Shown here in pieces: positions 53,998-63,270 of a stretch of DNA of 64,000 bases. Source of the DNA: Biomaibacter acetigenes (lineage in GTDB: Bacteria > Bacillota > Thermosediminibacteria > Thermosediminibacterales > Tepidanaerobacteraceae). Positions within the stretch are counted from its first letter, which is position 1, and each line of letters opens with the position of its first letter. The DNA lies in NCBI RefSeq assembly GCF_003691585.1, contig NZ_CP033169.1:1054001-1118000 (forward strand), read 5' to 3'. Under the pieces are notes generated by a model, which saw only the letters and a list, made by a program, of their open reading frames with translations, was not told the origin of the DNA and did not search any database. The translations under genes were made by a program, and so were the position numbers.

Positions 53998-54014
53998 TAG
54001 GTACGGAATTTGCA
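53998..54014 (+). promoter_or_regulatory. Sigma-54 (-24/-12) promoter of the ptb-buk-VOR operon
   Basis: TAGGTACGGAATTTGCA. GG (54000-54001) and GC (54012-54013) are ten bases apart. Two mismatches to YTGGCACGRNNNTTGCW. The start of transcription should be near 54025, 54 bases before ptb. Confidence 0.85.
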
Positions 54015-54078
54015 AAAATATGTAGATGACGGTCAATGTCATCGGAACCGGCTATTGTTATGAGAGGATGGTGATAGG

Positions 54079-54987
54079 GTGAAACACTTGAGGGAATTGA
54101 TAGAAAATGCCAATTTACTGGAAACAAAAATTGTAGCTGTGGTCAAAGCCGAAGACCCGGATGTGCTCAAAGCTGTAAAACGTACCATGGAAGCAATACC
54201 CTTAAAATCAATACTGATTGGTTCCAGGGATAAGATAGAATCTTTGCTGAGTTCCCTGGATATGGATCACAGGGGCATTGAGATTATTGAAGCCGGGGAT
54301 CCCCGGGAGGCTGTGAACATCGGTGTGGATATGGCCAAACAAGGAAAAGTCCAAATGTTGATGAAGGGGCTCCTTTCCACCAGAGATTTTTTGAAGGGCA
54401 TAGTATCTGAAGACAAAGCTCTGGTGGGGAATAATCTTTTAAGCCATGTAGCGGTTTTTGAATGCCCTGGCCGGGAACATCTTTTTATGGTTACCGATGC
54501 TGCCATGAATATAAACCCGGATGTCGCCCAGAAATATCAAATTCTAAAAAACAGTCTATCTGTGGCAAAAAGCCTCGGTATTACGGGCCCAAAGGTAGCC
54601 ATTCTTTCTGCCGTAGAGACTGTGAACCCCGCCATTTCCTCTACCACTGATGCCGCAGTATTGTGCAAGATGGCCCAGAGGGACAAACTTTCCGCCATAG
54701 TGGACGGCCCTCTTGCCCTGGATATTTCAATATCAAAAGAAGCTTTACAACACAAGGGCATCACCTCTCCGGTGGAGGGGGATGCGGATATTTTACTTGT
54801 GCCGGAGCTAGTCAGCGGCAATATATTATACAAGTCCCTGGTGTATTTTGCAGGAGCCAGAGTGGCCGGGATAGTGGCAGGAGCCAGGGTACCCATAATA
54901 CTCACTTCCAGGGCCGATTCCGATGAGAGCAAGGCTTATTCCATAGTCATGGGCATGATCATGGCTGGTGTCGATTCTAGTGTATAA
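54079..54987 (+). CDS. ptb: Phosphate butyryltransferase-like acyltransferase
   Basis: 302 residues of the phosphate acetyl/butyryltransferase family. It swaps the CoA of butyryl- or branched acyl-CoA for phosphate. Typical parts are the VVAVVKAEDPDVLKAV start, MLMKGLLSTRDFLKGI, VFECPGREHLFMVTDAAMNI (cited DAAMNINPD) and GPLALDISISKEA. Start is GTG 54079. In the Bacillus bkd operon ptb also is the first gene after bkdR, and the product there is isobutyryl/isovaleryl phosphate. The acyl phosphate goes to the kinase two genes on. Confidence 0.93.
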   Translation: MKHLRELIENANLLETKIVAVVKAEDPDVLKAVKRTMEAIPLKSILIGSRDKIESLLSSLDMDHRGIEIIEAGDPREAVNIGVDMAKQGKVQMLMKGLLSTRDFLKGIVSEDKALVGNNLLSHVAVFECPGREHLFMVTDAAMNINPDVAQKYQILKNSLSVAKSLGITGPKVAILSAVETVNPAISSTTDAAVLCKMAQRDKLSAIVDGPLALDISISKEALQHKGITSPVEGDADILLVPELVSGNILYKSLVYFAGARVAGIVAGARVPIILTSRADSDESKAYSIVMGMIMAGVDSSV

Positions 54988-55108
54988 AGTTAGTTTTTTG
55001 ATAAAGAAGCTTATATGCTGTTTGTCTGTCGCATTTATAGGAGGCCGGAAGCCAGAGGGTTTTATACAGTGACTATCAATCTTTAGTAAATAAAGAGGGG
55101 GAGATCTT

Positions 55109-56152
55109 ATGGAAATTTTTAAGGAGACTTTTGAAAAGGGACATGAACAGGTAGTGTTTTGCAGCGACCCGGCGGCAGGCCTGAAAGCCATCATAGCTAT
55201 CCATAGCACGGTGCTGGGGCCGGCTCTGGGAGGTTTGAGAATGTGGAACTACAAAAGTGAAGAAGAAGCGCTTACCGATGTGCTTCGCCTTTCCAGGAGT
55301 ATGACTTACAAAAATGCAGCTATGGGTTTAGGTCTGGGAGGGGGCAAGGCTGTAATTATTGGCGACCCGCACAGGGACAAGACGCCGGAGCTCTTCAGAG
55401 CTTTTGGCAGGTTTGTGGAAAGCCTGGGTGGGAGGTACATCACGGCAGAAGATGTAGGGACCTGTGAAGAAGACATGAATTACATTGCCCAGGAAACCTA
55501 CCATGTAGTGGGCCTTACCGGAAAAAGCGGCAATCCCTCGCCGGTGACTGCTTACGGTGTGTTCCTGGGGATAAAGGCCGCTGTGGAGTGGGTTTTTGGA
55601 AGCGATGACCTCAAGGGCAAGAAAGTGGCGCTTCAGGGCCTGGGGCATGTGGGAATGGAAGTAGCCCGTTTGCTCACCGAATCAGGAGCCGAAGTGACTG
55701 CTGCGGATATTTACCCTGACAGGGTAAAGGAAGCCCAGGAAATACTGGGAGCTAAAATAGTGGAGCCGGAAAAGATTTATGAGGTGCCCTGCGACATTTT
55801 CTCTCCATGCGCTCTGGGAGCCATTATAAATGAAAACACCATAGACCGGCTAGCATGTAAGATAGTGGCGGGTGCTGCCAACAATCAATTAAAAGATGAG
55901 AATTTTGCCAGGAGATTAATGGACCGGGGAATCCTGTATGCCCCAGACTATATCATTAACGGCGGTGGAGTGATAAACGTAGCGGAAGAGCTGTCAGGCA
56001 TGCCATACAGTATCGAAAGAGTATTCAGGAAGCTTTCCGTGATACCGGCCCGGTTGAAAGAGGTTTTTGCATTATCCAGATCAGAAGGTATAACCACTGC
56101 AGAAGCAGCCGATAGGGTAACAGAAAAGCGGTTTGAAAAAGTGGTGGCTTGA
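55109..56152 (+). CDS. Leucine dehydrogenase (branched-chain amino-acid dehydrogenase)
   Basis: 347 residues, Glu/Leu/Phe/Val dehydrogenase family. It deaminates leucine, valine or isoleucine with NAD to the 2-oxoacid. Seen are the N-terminal LGGLRMWNY, LSRSMTYKNAAMGLGLGGGKAVI (catalytic Lys in MTYKNA, Lys in GGGK), TAEDVGTCEEDM with the active Asp, GLGHVGMEVARLL for NAD, and AGAANNQL. It is about the length of Bacillus LeuDH (364), slightly shorter. It supplies the 2-oxoacids for the ferredoxin oxidoreductase genes downstream. AGAGGGGGAG is the ribosome site. Confidence 0.94.
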   Translation: MEIFKETFEKGHEQVVFCSDPAAGLKAIIAIHSTVLGPALGGLRMWNYKSEEEALTDVLRLSRSMTYKNAAMGLGLGGGKAVIIGDPHRDKTPELFRAFGRFVESLGGRYITAEDVGTCEEDMNYIAQETYHVVGLTGKSGNPSPVTAYGVFLGIKAAVEWVFGSDDLKGKKVALQGLGHVGMEVARLLTESGAEVTAADIYPDRVKEAQEILGAKIVEPEKIYEVPCDIFSPCALGAIINENTIDRLACKIVAGAANNQLKDENFARRLMDRGILYAPDYIINGGGVINVAEELSGMPYSIERVFRKLSVIPARLKEVFALSRSEGITTAEAADRVTEKRFEKVVA

Positions 56153-56185
56153 AGATTTTTTCACAATAAAGGAGAGGAGGGTTTT

Positions 56186-57307
56186 ATGGAGAATACTTCA
56201 TATATAATTCTCGCTATTAACCCTGGGTCTACATCTACAAAAATTGCGGTTTTTGAAGACGAAACACCTTTTATTACCGAAAAGGTGAGTCATTCCGCCG
56301 AGGAATTAAAACCCTTTGATAGAATAACGGACCAGTTTATGTTTAGAAAGGACCTGATACTTAATACTCTTCGAACAAAAAATTTTAATATGAAAAGGTT
56401 AAATGCCGTGGTAGGCAGGGGAGGTCTCATAAGACCGGTGGAGAGTGGAACCTATGTGATAGACGAATATATGCTGGAAGACCTCAAAAGCGGATATTAC
56501 GGTGAGCATGCGTCAAACCTGGGCGGGCTGCTGGCCTATGAAATCGGAAAAGAATTAGGGATTCCATCCTTTATAGTTGACCCGGTAGTGGTGGATGAAC
56601 TGGAGTCCCTTGCGCGTATCACGGGGCTCCCTGAGATTGAGCGGCGCTCTATATTTCACGCCCTCAATCAAAAAGCTGTGGCTCGGAAAGTGGCCAGTAT
56701 AATCGGGAAAAATTACAATGAATTAAATATTATTGTAGCGCATCTTGGAGGCGGAATAACCGTGGGGGCCCATAAAAAAGGAAGAGTGGTGGATGTAAAC
56801 AACGGCCTCGACGGCGAGGGCCCCTTTTCTCCCGAGAGGTCCGGCAGGCTCCCTGTCCTGGATCTGGTCAGAATGTTTGTCGACAGGGGAATGACATACG
56901 CGGATGTCAAGAAAAAAATTGCCGGCAGCGGAGGCCTGGTAGCCCATCTGGGAACCAATGATGCCAGAACCGTCAGGGCTATGATAGAACAGGGCGATGA
57001 AAGAGCCAGGCTGGTTTTCGAGGCCATGGCCTATCAGGTTGCCAGAGAAATTGGAGCCTGTGCCGCCATCCTAGAAGGTCAGGTGGACGCCATAGTTCTT
57101 ACCGGTGGTCTGGCTTATGATGAAGGCTTCGTGAACTGGATAAAACAGCGGGTGGCCTTCATAGCCAGGATTTACGTATTCCCAGGAGAGGATGAACTGG
57201 AAGCCCTGGCGCAGGGCGCATTGAGGGTGTTGAAAGGGATGGAGGAAGCAAAGAGGTATGCTCAATTCCGGGAGAGAAAGGAGGCATTGACTGCTCTTAC
57301 ATCTTGA
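56186..57307 (+). CDS. buk: Butyrate kinase (branched-chain acyl kinase)
   Basis: 373 residues of the acetokinase family. It makes ATP from acyl phosphate, releasing butyrate or a branched fatty acid. AINPGSTSTKIAVFE holds the first phosphate loop, VVGRGGLI the substrate part, VAHLGGGITVGAHKKGRVVDVNN the second loop, and LTGGLAYDE the adenosine motif. It closes the phosphotransferase route begun by ptb: this is the ATP-yielding step. GGAGAGGAGGG precedes the start. Next gene is the ferredoxin-like subunit after 28 bases. Confidence 0.95.
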   Translation: MENTSYIILAINPGSTSTKIAVFEDETPFITEKVSHSAEELKPFDRITDQFMFRKDLILNTLRTKNFNMKRLNAVVGRGGLIRPVESGTYVIDEYMLEDLKSGYYGEHASNLGGLLAYEIGKELGIPSFIVDPVVVDELESLARITGLPEIERRSIFHALNQKAVARKVASIIGKNYNELNIIVAHLGGGITVGAHKKGRVVDVNNGLDGEGPFSPERSGRLPVLDLVRMFVDRGMTYADVKKKIAGSGGLVAHLGTNDARTVRAMIEQGDERARLVFEAMAYQVAREIGACAAILEGQVDAIVLTGGLAYDEGFVNWIKQRVAFIARIYVFPGEDELEALAQGALRVLKGMEEAKRYAQFRERKEALTALTS

Positions 57308-57335
57308 TTTTAATTCAGACAAGGGGGCATCTTAT

Positions 57336-57581
57336 TTGAATAAGCTGGTCATAGACAAAGACAGGTGTAAAGGATGCGGTCTCTGTGTAGAGGTATGTCC
57401 CAAAAAAATATTGCATTTTGACAATTCTATTGTAAATGTTCTAGGTTATCACCCTGTGGCCGCCTGTGAGGGGTGCATCGCCTGCGGTTTTTGTTCCACC
57501 ATATGTCCCGATATAGTTTTCAGTGTATATAAAGATGTAAGGGAGGGAGAAGCGGTTGGAAAAGCTGTTGATGAAGGGTAA
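57336..57581 (+). CDS. 2-oxoacid:ferredoxin oxidoreductase, 4Fe-4S (delta) subunit
   Basis: 81 residues with two 4Fe-4S motifs: [14 protein letters not shown] and [16 protein letters not shown]. It is the small electron-carrier subunit (VorD/KorD type) of the complex encoded by the next three genes, and passes electrons from the TPP centre to free ferredoxin. Start is TTG 57336. Its end overlaps the start of the alpha subunit by 26 bases, so the two are translated together. A free ferredoxin role cannot be ruled out, but the gene order speaks for the subunit. Confidence 0.9.
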   Translation: MNKLVIDKDRCKGCGLCVEVCPKKILHFDNSIVNVLGYHPVAACEGCIACGFCSTICPDIVFSVYKDVREGEAVGKAVDEG

Positions 57582-58614
57582 TGAAGCGCTGGCGGAAGCG
57601 GCCATACGGGCAGGATGCCAGTGCTTTTTCGGATATCCCATAACTCCCCAGAGTGAACTTCCGGCTTACCTTGCCAGGGAAATGCCCAAAAGAGGCCGAG
57701 TCTTCCTGCAGGCCGAGAGCGAGATAGCGGCCATAAACATGGTATACGGCGCTGCAGGGGCCGGAGCCCGGGTTATGACATCTTCTTCCAGCCCGGGTAT
57801 AAGTTTAAAGCAGGAAGGTATTTCATACCTTTGCGGAGCCGAACTTCCCTGCCTGATTGTGAACATTGTCAGGGGCGGGCCGGGGCTCGGCGATATACAG
57901 CCTGCCCAATCCGACTACTTCCAGGCCACCCGGGGAGGGGGCCATGGAGATTATAGGACTATAGTCTTTTCTCCGTCTTCGGTACAGGAACTGGTGGATA
58001 TGGTGTATGATGCCTTCGATCTGGCTGATATTTACAGAAACCCGGTCATGATCCTGGGAGACGGTATCCTGGGGCAGATGATGGAACCCGTTGTTTTCAG
58101 GGAAAAATCCCATAGAGAATTGCCGCCAAAGACCTGGGCCACCACGGGAAAGAAAGACCGTAAGCAAAATATTATTAACTCCCTCTACCTTGATCCTGTA
58201 AAATTGGAGCAGCACAACTGGAAACTGGATAGAAAATACAGGGAAATAATGGCCAAAGAGTGCAGGTGGGAAGTGATAAACGGAGATGATGCTGAGTATT
58301 TTGTGGTAGCTTACGGTATATGTGCCAGAATCGCCTTCTCAGCGGTGGAAATGGCGAGAAACGAAGGAATAAAAGCCGGGCTTATAAGGCCCATAACACT
58401 GTGGCCTTATCCACAGAAGGCCTTCGATGATGTTATGGATAGGGCAAAGGCTTTCTTGACCGTGGAACTTTCATTGGGGCAGATGATAGATGATGTAAAA
58501 CTTTCCGTCAACGGGCGGGCGCCGGTATACTTTTACGGCAGGCCCGGGGGCATGGTGCCCACGGCAGAAGATATTTTCAATGAGATCCTCAAGATGAAGG
58601 GGGCATCCAGATGA
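57556..58614 (+). CDS. 2-oxoacid:ferredoxin oxidoreductase, alpha subunit (VOR type)
   Basis: 352 residues of the alpha subunit (KorA/VorB/PorA family), domains I and [31 protein letters not shown] is the classic opening (cited [14 protein letters not shown]), then [18 protein letters not shown] and [14 protein letters not shown]. It binds the pyrimidine part of TPP with the beta subunit. With leucine dehydrogenase upstream the substrate is probably a branched-chain 2-oxoacid, giving acyl-CoA, CO2 and reduced ferredoxin. Start TTG 57556 lies inside the ferredoxin subunit gene; GGGAGGGAG is before it. Confidence 0.92.
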   Translation: MEKLLMKGNEALAEAAIRAGCQCFFGYPITPQSELPAYLAREMPKRGRVFLQAESEIAAINMVYGAAGAGARVMTSSSSPGISLKQEGISYLCGAELPCLIVNIVRGGPGLGDIQPAQSDYFQATRGGGHGDYRTIVFSPSSVQELVDMVYDAFDLADIYRNPVMILGDGILGQMMEPVVFREKSHRELPPKTWATTGKKDRKQNIINSLYLDPVKLEQHNWKLDRKYREIMAKECRWEVINGDDAEYFVVAYGICARIAFSAVEMARNEGIKAGLIRPITLWPYPQKAFDDVMDRAKAFLTVELSLGQMIDDVKLSVNGRAPVYFYGRPGGMVPTAEDIFNEILKMKGASR

Positions 58615-59360
58615 AGGTGGTTTTTGAAAGGCCCAAATCACTGCAGCTTACAAAAACCCATTATTGCCCCGGCTGCGGTCATGGTATCGTACACAGGATG
58701 GTGGCCGAGGTTATCGATGAATTTGACATTCAGGAAAAAACCATAGGCATTGCCCCGGTGGGATGTTCGGTGCTGGCATACAACTATTTCGACATTGACA
58801 TGCAGCAGGCGGCCCACGGCCGGGCTCCAGCGGTGGCCACGGGAATAAAAAGGGTTCTGCCTGACAGGATTGTTTTTGCTTACCAGGGCGACGGCGACCT
58901 GGCATCCATCGGTACCGCAGAGATAGTCCATGCGGCAGGCCGGGGTGAAAATATAACCGTCATATTCATAAACAACGCCATATACGGCATGACCGGCGGC
59001 CAGATGGCTCCCACCACTCTGGTAGGTCAGAAAACCGAGACCTCACCCTACGGAAGGGATCCCAGAATGGCAGGATACCCTATAAAAGTATGCGAGATGC
59101 TCTCGGTGCTGGATGGTCCTGCATTTATTGCCAGGGTGGCCCTCACTGATGTAAAAAACATTTTGAAGGCAAAAACTCTAATAAAAAAGGCTTTCCAGAT
59201 GCAGATGGAAAATCGGGGGTTTTCCCTGGTGGAAGTTCTTTCTCCATGTCCCACTAACTGGGGAATGACCCCAAATGATGCCATGAAATGGGTAAATGAC
59301 GAGATGACAAAGGTATTTCCGCCGGGTGTATATAAAGAATCCAGGGAGGTGCTGGAATGA
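58611..59360 (+). CDS. 2-oxoacid:ferredoxin oxidoreductase, beta subunit (VOR type)
   Basis: 249 residues. [19 protein letters not shown] is the family start with Cys pair, and [39 protein letters not shown] the TPP/Mg motif (cited GDGDLAS and [11 protein letters not shown]). A CPTNWG element lies near the end. It binds the diphosphate part of TPP. It overlaps the alpha gene by four bases (ATGA type) and the gamma gene likewise. The SCPTNWG-type tail and GQMAPTT motif also occur in ketoglutarate enzymes (Kor), so the branched-chain preference is from context. Confidence 0.93.
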   Translation: MKVVFERPKSLQLTKTHYCPGCGHGIVHRMVAEVIDEFDIQEKTIGIAPVGCSVLAYNYFDIDMQQAAHGRAPAVATGIKRVLPDRIVFAYQGDGDLASIGTAEIVHAAGRGENITVIFINNAIYGMTGGQMAPTTLVGQKTETSPYGRDPRMAGYPIKVCEMLSVLDGPAFIARVALTDVKNILKAKTLIKKAFQMQMENRGFSLVEVLSPCPTNWGMTPNDAMKWVNDEMTKVFPPGVYKESREVLE

Positions 59361-59908
59361 AACTGGAAGTAATAATGGCCGGATTTGGCGGGCAGGGCAT
59401 CATGCTCATGGGCGAGATCCTGGCTCACAGCGCCATGATGGAGGGTAAAGAGGTTTCCTGGATACCATCCTACGGGCCCGAAATGAGGGGCGGCACCGCT
59501 AACTGTATGGTGGTGATATCGGATAAAAGAATACCATCTCCTATTATTTCCTCTCCGGATGTGCTGGTGGCCATGAATAAACCCTCTATGGAAAAATTTT
59601 CGCCGATGGTTAAACCGGGAGGGTTGATAATCCTCAACAAGGCCATGATCGATGTTAAATCCACCCGCCGGGATGTTGAGGTCCTGGAAGTCGATGCCGG
59701 CGGAATAGCCGATGAACTGGGCAACATGAAGGTTGCAAACATGGTTGCTCTGGGCGCCGTGGTGGGCAAGACCGGTATAGTAGACAGAAAAACGGTTTTA
59801 AGCTCCATAGATTATTTCCTGCCTCCCCATAGAAAGTCCATGTATGAGATAAATGAGAAGGCTTTCATGAAGGGGATGGAAATTATGGTGGAGGCAACCC
59901 CAAATTGA
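59357..59908 (+). CDS. 2-oxoacid:ferredoxin oxidoreductase, gamma subunit
   Basis: 183 residues of the gamma (CoA-binding) subunit. EVIMAGFGGQGIMLMGEILAHSAM is the standard opening (cited AGFGGQGIMLMG), then YGPEMRGGTANCMVVIS with the family Arg-Gly-Gly, and the C-terminal NMVALGAVVGKTG. It overlaps the beta gene by four bases. The complex alpha-beta-gamma-delta is therefore complete in this operon. A terminator follows after 28 bases, ending the sigma-54 transcript of about 5.9 kb. Confidence 0.93.
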   Translation: MKLEVIMAGFGGQGIMLMGEILAHSAMMEGKEVSWIPSYGPEMRGGTANCMVVISDKRIPSPIISSPDVLVAMNKPSMEKFSPMVKPGGLIILNKAMIDVKSTRRDVEVLEVDAGGIADELGNMKVANMVALGAVVGKTGIVDRKTVLSSIDYFLPPHRKSMYEINEKAFMKGMEIMVEATPN

Positions 59909-59935
59909 GAAGTCATAGAATTAAATAGTTACGTG

Positions 59936-59963
59936 GAAACCCTGGATATTTCCGGGGTTTTTT
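59936..59963 (+). terminator. Rho-independent terminator of the ptb-VOR operon
   Basis: AAACCC-T-GGA pairs with TCC-G-GGGTTT around a short loop, followed by TTTTTT. Confidence 0.85.
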
Positions 59964-60027
59964 GTTGACTATGGTCGGGTACGGTGATAAGATTTTTCAT
60001 AGAAACTTTAAAAAGTGGTGTTCTTTT

Positions 60028-60372
60028 ATGAAGTTAAGATATAAAATCTGGCTCGAAGAAGAAGGGAAAGTGTTCGGAGATGGTCCCCTCGATATATTGC
60101 GGCGGGTGGAAAAGAGCGGTTCCCTACGTCAGGCATCGGCCGAAATAAATATGTCCTATTCCCAGGCGTGGAATCTCGTAAAAAGCCTGGAAAAAAGACT
60201 GGGTTTTGCGCTTTTAAAGCGAAAGGTGGGGGGAGAGAGCGGTGGTGGTTCAGAACTTACCGCCGAAGCCAGGGATTTAATGGATAGGTTCGAGAGGTTC
60301 AGGGAAAAAGCCGATCAGGCACTGGCATCCATATATAAAGAGATCTTTGAAAAAATTTCTGACAATGATTGA
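60028..60372 (+). CDS. ModE-type LysR-like winged-helix regulator
   Basis: 114 residues holding only the ModE N-terminal DNA-binding domain: LRYKIWLEEEGKVFGDGPLDILRRVEKSGSLRQASAEINMSYSQAW (cited FGDGPLDILRRV and MSYSQAW), then LVKSLEKRLGFALLKRKVGG. The molybdate-binding MOP part is missing. Such short proteins are often linked to molybdenum or tungsten enzymes, but none is seen nearby. Start ATG 60028 has a weak GTGGTG upstream; longer forms would run into the terminator. The next gene, a radical SAM protein, starts 30 bases after the stop. Confidence 0.85.
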   Translation: MKLRYKIWLEEEGKVFGDGPLDILRRVEKSGSLRQASAEINMSYSQAWNLVKSLEKRLGFALLKRKVGGESGGGSELTAEARDLMDRFERFREKADQALASIYKEIFEKISDND

Positions 60373-60402
60373 TTTATGCCATGGAGAGTGGATAAATAAT
60401 AT

Positions 60403-61302
60403 ATGAAAGATTTGCTGGAAAAATGCAATTTATGTCCCCGCCAATGCGGGGTTAACCGCCTGGCGGGTCAAACAGGGGTATGCAGAGCCGCCGGAGAGGT
60501 AATGGTGGCAAAAGCCTTTGCCCATAAATGGGAGGAGCCGTGCATAAGCGGGGAAAAAGGTTCGGGTACGGTGTTTTTTACCCACTGCAACATTAGGTGT
60601 ATCTTTTGCCAGAACTTCAGGATAAGCCAGGAGGGGTTCGGCAAGGCCGTTACGATAGATGAGCTGGCAGGTATTTTTTTAAAATTACAGCAAAAGGGTG
60701 TCCACAACATAAACCTGGTGACTCCCACCATCTATACCCCACAGATAATCGAGACCATAAAATTGGCAAAATCGCTGGGCCTTTCGCTCCCTATAGTCTG
60801 GAACTCCAATGCCTATGAAAACGTTGAGACGTTAAAAACTCTAACTGGCCTGGTGGATGTTTACCTGCCGGATTTGAAATACTTTGATGACAGTACAGCT
60901 ATAAAGTATTCCGGAGCTCCGAATTATTTCGATACCGCCACCCGGGCGATCATGGAAATGTTTTCCCAGATAGGGGAGCCAATATTTGATGATAATGGCA
61001 TAATAAAAAAAGGCCTTATAATAAGACATCTAGTTTTGCCGGGACATAAAGAGGACTCTAAAAAGATATTAAAATGGATAAGCGAAAATCTGCCCAAAGG
61101 TGTCTATATAAGCCTCATGTCCCAGTATATGCCATATTATAAGGCGGAAAGCCGTCCCGAGATAAACAGGAGACTCTCCGCAGCAGAATATGACGAGGTC
61201 ATAGAATATTTTTTTAATCTGGGCCTTGAAAACGGCTTCATGCAGGAAGAAGGCGCTGCTTCCGAGGAATATGTTCCAAATTTCGACCTGGGAGGTGTCT
61301 AG
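60403..61302 (+). CDS. Radical SAM protein, pyruvate-formate-lyase-activase-related
   Basis: 299 residues of the COG1313 group. The SAM-binding cluster is CNIRCIFCQN (CX3CX2C) at about residues 64-73. An N-terminal cluster CNLCPRQCGVNRLAGQTGVC could bind a second iron-sulfur site. The TIM-barrel part shows HNINLVTPTIYTP and LPDLKYFD. Members are sometimes called uncharacterised Fe-S proteins or PflA homologues; the target is unknown. It ends four bases into the convergent dehydrogenase gene. Confidence 0.85.
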   Translation: MKDLLEKCNLCPRQCGVNRLAGQTGVCRAAGEVMVAKAFAHKWEEPCISGEKGSGTVFFTHCNIRCIFCQNFRISQEGFGKAVTIDELAGIFLKLQQKGVHNINLVTPTIYTPQIIETIKLAKSLGLSLPIVWNSNAYENVETLKTLTGLVDVYLPDLKYFDDSTAIKYSGAPNYFDTATRAIMEMFSQIGEPIFDDNGIIKKGLIIRHLVLPGHKEDSKKILKWISENLPKGVYISLMSQYMPYYKAESRPEINRRLSAAEYDEVIEYFFNLGLENGFMQEEGAASEEYVPNFDLGGV

Positions 61303-62345
61303 GGATTTATTATAACCTTCAGGGCTCTTCCGCTCGAAGCCAGGTCAAAGGCTTCTTTGTATTGAGTGATAGGGAAAGTTCTTGTTATTAGAAGGCCTGT
61401 ATCTATTTTTTTGTTTTCAATCAGGCTCAAAACTTTTTTCATATGGACTACGGTGGAGTCCGATGTGCCGTGGACGAACAATTCCTTATAATGGATAATG
61501 TTGCTGTCGATGGTGATGGTGGAGCGGTCTTTGGGAAGGCCGCCAAAGAAATTCACCCTGCCCCGCTTCCTTACGGCGGAAAGGGCCTGGACCTGGGCTT
61601 CACCCGAAGGGGCTGCCACTATAACCACATCGGCGCCATGGCCACGGGTTTCCTCCATGACCGCTTTCACAAAATCCTCTTTTCCCGAGTTTACCACTCT
61701 GTCAACAACCTTTATTTTACCGGCCATTTCAAGGCGCTCCTGGGAGATTTCAGCCATTATGATTTTCGAAGCACCGAGGACCCTGGCAATCATGGCATGG
61801 GCGATGCCGACGGGTCCAGCTCCCACGATGGCCACCACATCATTTAAACCTGTATTTGAAAGCTCCTGGCCATTTAAAACACAGGACAGAGGCTCCACAA
61901 TGGAAGCCTGCTCAAAACTTACACTTTCCGGAATGGGGATGACACCGCCGGTCCTGACCAACTGTTCCGGTACGGCTACATATTCGGCAAAGCTCCCGTC
62001 ATACTGGTATGAAAGAGCAGTCTTATGATCGCAAAGATTTGTTAAACCCCGAAGGCAATAATAGCACTTGCCGCAGGGTACCGTCACCGAGAGCAGCACC
62101 CGGTCTCCCATGTTAAATCCCTCAACCCCGTCACTGACTTCCACTATTTCACCGGCAGCTTCATGGCCCAGAACCCTTGGAAGCGTCATGCCGTGGGATG
62201 AACCTCCTGCCTTTATGTTTCTCAAGTCACTGCCGCAAATGGCGCAGGCGCGGACTTTTACCAGGAGACCGCCTTTTGGAGCAGAAGGACTGGGGATATC
62301 CTCCAATCTCAAGTCGCTTTTACCGTGAAGCCTCAAAGCAAGCAT
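61299..62345 (-). CDS. Zinc-dependent alcohol/polyol dehydrogenase
   Basis: 348 residues, MDR family. Catalytic zinc: Cys in ACAICGSD and His-Glu in LGHEAAGE; structural zinc: PCGKCYYCLRGLTNLC. NAD loop VAIVGAGPVGIAHAMIA with an acidic residue (AEIS) after it. It resembles sorbitol/galactitol-1-phosphate and threonine dehydrogenases. ATG 62345 lies after AAGAGGTGA; the GTG at 62354 is inside that site. Encoded just downstream of a class II aldolase in the same direction (76 bases between), so the two form a small operon that could act on a polyol-phosphate. Confidence 0.85.
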   Translation of the reverse strand: MLALRLHGKSDLRLEDIPSPSAPKGGLLVKVRACAICGSDLRNIKAGGSSHGMTLPRVLGHEAAGEIVEVSDGVEGFNMGDRVLLSVTVPCGKCYYCLRGLTNLCDHKTALSYQYDGSFAEYVAVPEQLVRTGGVIPIPESVSFEQASIVEPLSCVLNGQELSNTGLNDVVAIVGAGPVGIAHAMIARVLGASKIIMAEISQERLEMAGKIKVVDRVVNSGKEDFVKAVMEETRGHGADVVIVAAPSGEAQVQALSAVRKRGRVNFFGGLPKDRSTITIDSNIIHYKELFVHGTSDSTVVHMKKVLSLIENKKIDTGLLITRTFPITQYKEAFDLASSGRALKVIINP

Positions 62346-62421
62346 CAAAATCACCTCTTAAAAAAATGCCGCCGCTGTTAGTTTTACTATGATGATAAAA
62401 GCAGCGGAAAATATATTCAGG

Positions 62422-63270
62422 CTATGCTCTATTATAGCTGCCGCAAAGATGTATTTTTTCTCTGACCAATTGCTTCATCATTTCCATGGGCTTTTCATAT
62501 ATTTCATGGAGCGATGCATGCTCCGGCAGCTCCGATATCGTCGCTTTTAGTCCTTTAAATAAGGCCATGCGAAGTTCAGTGGCAATATTCAGCTTGGAGA
62601 TACCGGCGGCTATGGCCTCTTTTACCTGGTCATCGGGTGTTAGTGAACCGCCGTGGAGCACGAGGGGAGTGTCAGTTATTTTAACTATGTCTTTTAAACG
62701 GTCGATATCAAGCCGGGGTTGTCCCCTGTATGGTCCGTGGGCGGTGCCGATGGCCACAGCCAGAGCATCCACACCGGTTTTCTCCACAAATTCCTCAACT
62801 TCGGAAGGGACTGTAAAAAAGCCCTTTATATCTTCTGCCGAGTCCGAAAGCCCGACTCCCACATGGCCCAGTTCTGCCTCTACGCTGATACCGGCAGCAT
62901 GGGCGAATTCTACTACCTGGGATGTGACCCGAATGTTCTCTGAAAGCGACAGGGTAGAAGCGTCCAGCATGACCGAATTAAATCCCAGGGAAATGTATCT
63001 TGCCACGGTTTGGATGTCGGCGCCGTGATCTAGGTGAATACACACAGGTATCCTGGAGCTTGCGGCCACTTCTTTCATCATGGGGACCAGGTAGCGCAAA
63101 GTACAGCTTTTCATATCCGGATCCAGAACCATGGCTATGACAGGGGATTTTTCCTCTTCGGCAATATCCACTACGGCCTTAAATGTCTCCAGATTATTGA
63201 CATCAAAGGCTGGGACAGCGTACTTATTTTTTCGAGTTTCTGAAAGAATTTCTTTTAAAGTTGCCAGCAT
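62422..63270 (-). CDS. Class II ketose-bisphosphate aldolase (Fba/GatY/KbaY type)
   Basis: 282 residues of the class II fructose/tagatose-bisphosphate aldolase family. Marks are AVPAFDVNNLETFKAVVD, the zinc His pair in IHLDHGAD, EAELGHVG with its Glu, GTAHGPY with a zinc His, LVLHGGS with the third zinc His, and GISKLNIATELRMAL for the phosphate. The length suits the short GatY/KbaY or FbaA form. Cleaves a ketose 1,6-bisphosphate to DHAP plus glyceraldehyde 3-phosphate or an analogue; next to a polyol dehydrogenase it may belong to a galactitol-like route. Start ATG with AGGAGGG. Confidence 0.9.
   Translation of the reverse strand: MLATLKEILSETRKNKYAVPAFDVNNLETFKAVVDIAEEEKSPVIAMVLDPDMKSCTLRYLVPMMKEVAASSRIPVCIHLDHGADIQTVARYISLGFNSVMLDASTLSLSENIRVTSQVVEFAHAAGISVEAELGHVGVGLSDSAEDIKGFFTVPSEVEEFVEKTGVDALAVAIGTAHGPYRGQPRLDIDRLKDIVKITDTPLVLHGGSLTPDDQVKEAIAAGISKLNIATELRMALFKGLKATISELPEHASLHEIYEKPMEMMKQLVREKIHLCGSYNRA

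Noticed and set aside
61498-62028. A 176-codon frame opposite the alcohol dehydrogenase
   Set aside because: Low-complexity composition typical of an antisense shadow; the dehydrogenase frame has all zinc and NAD motifs.
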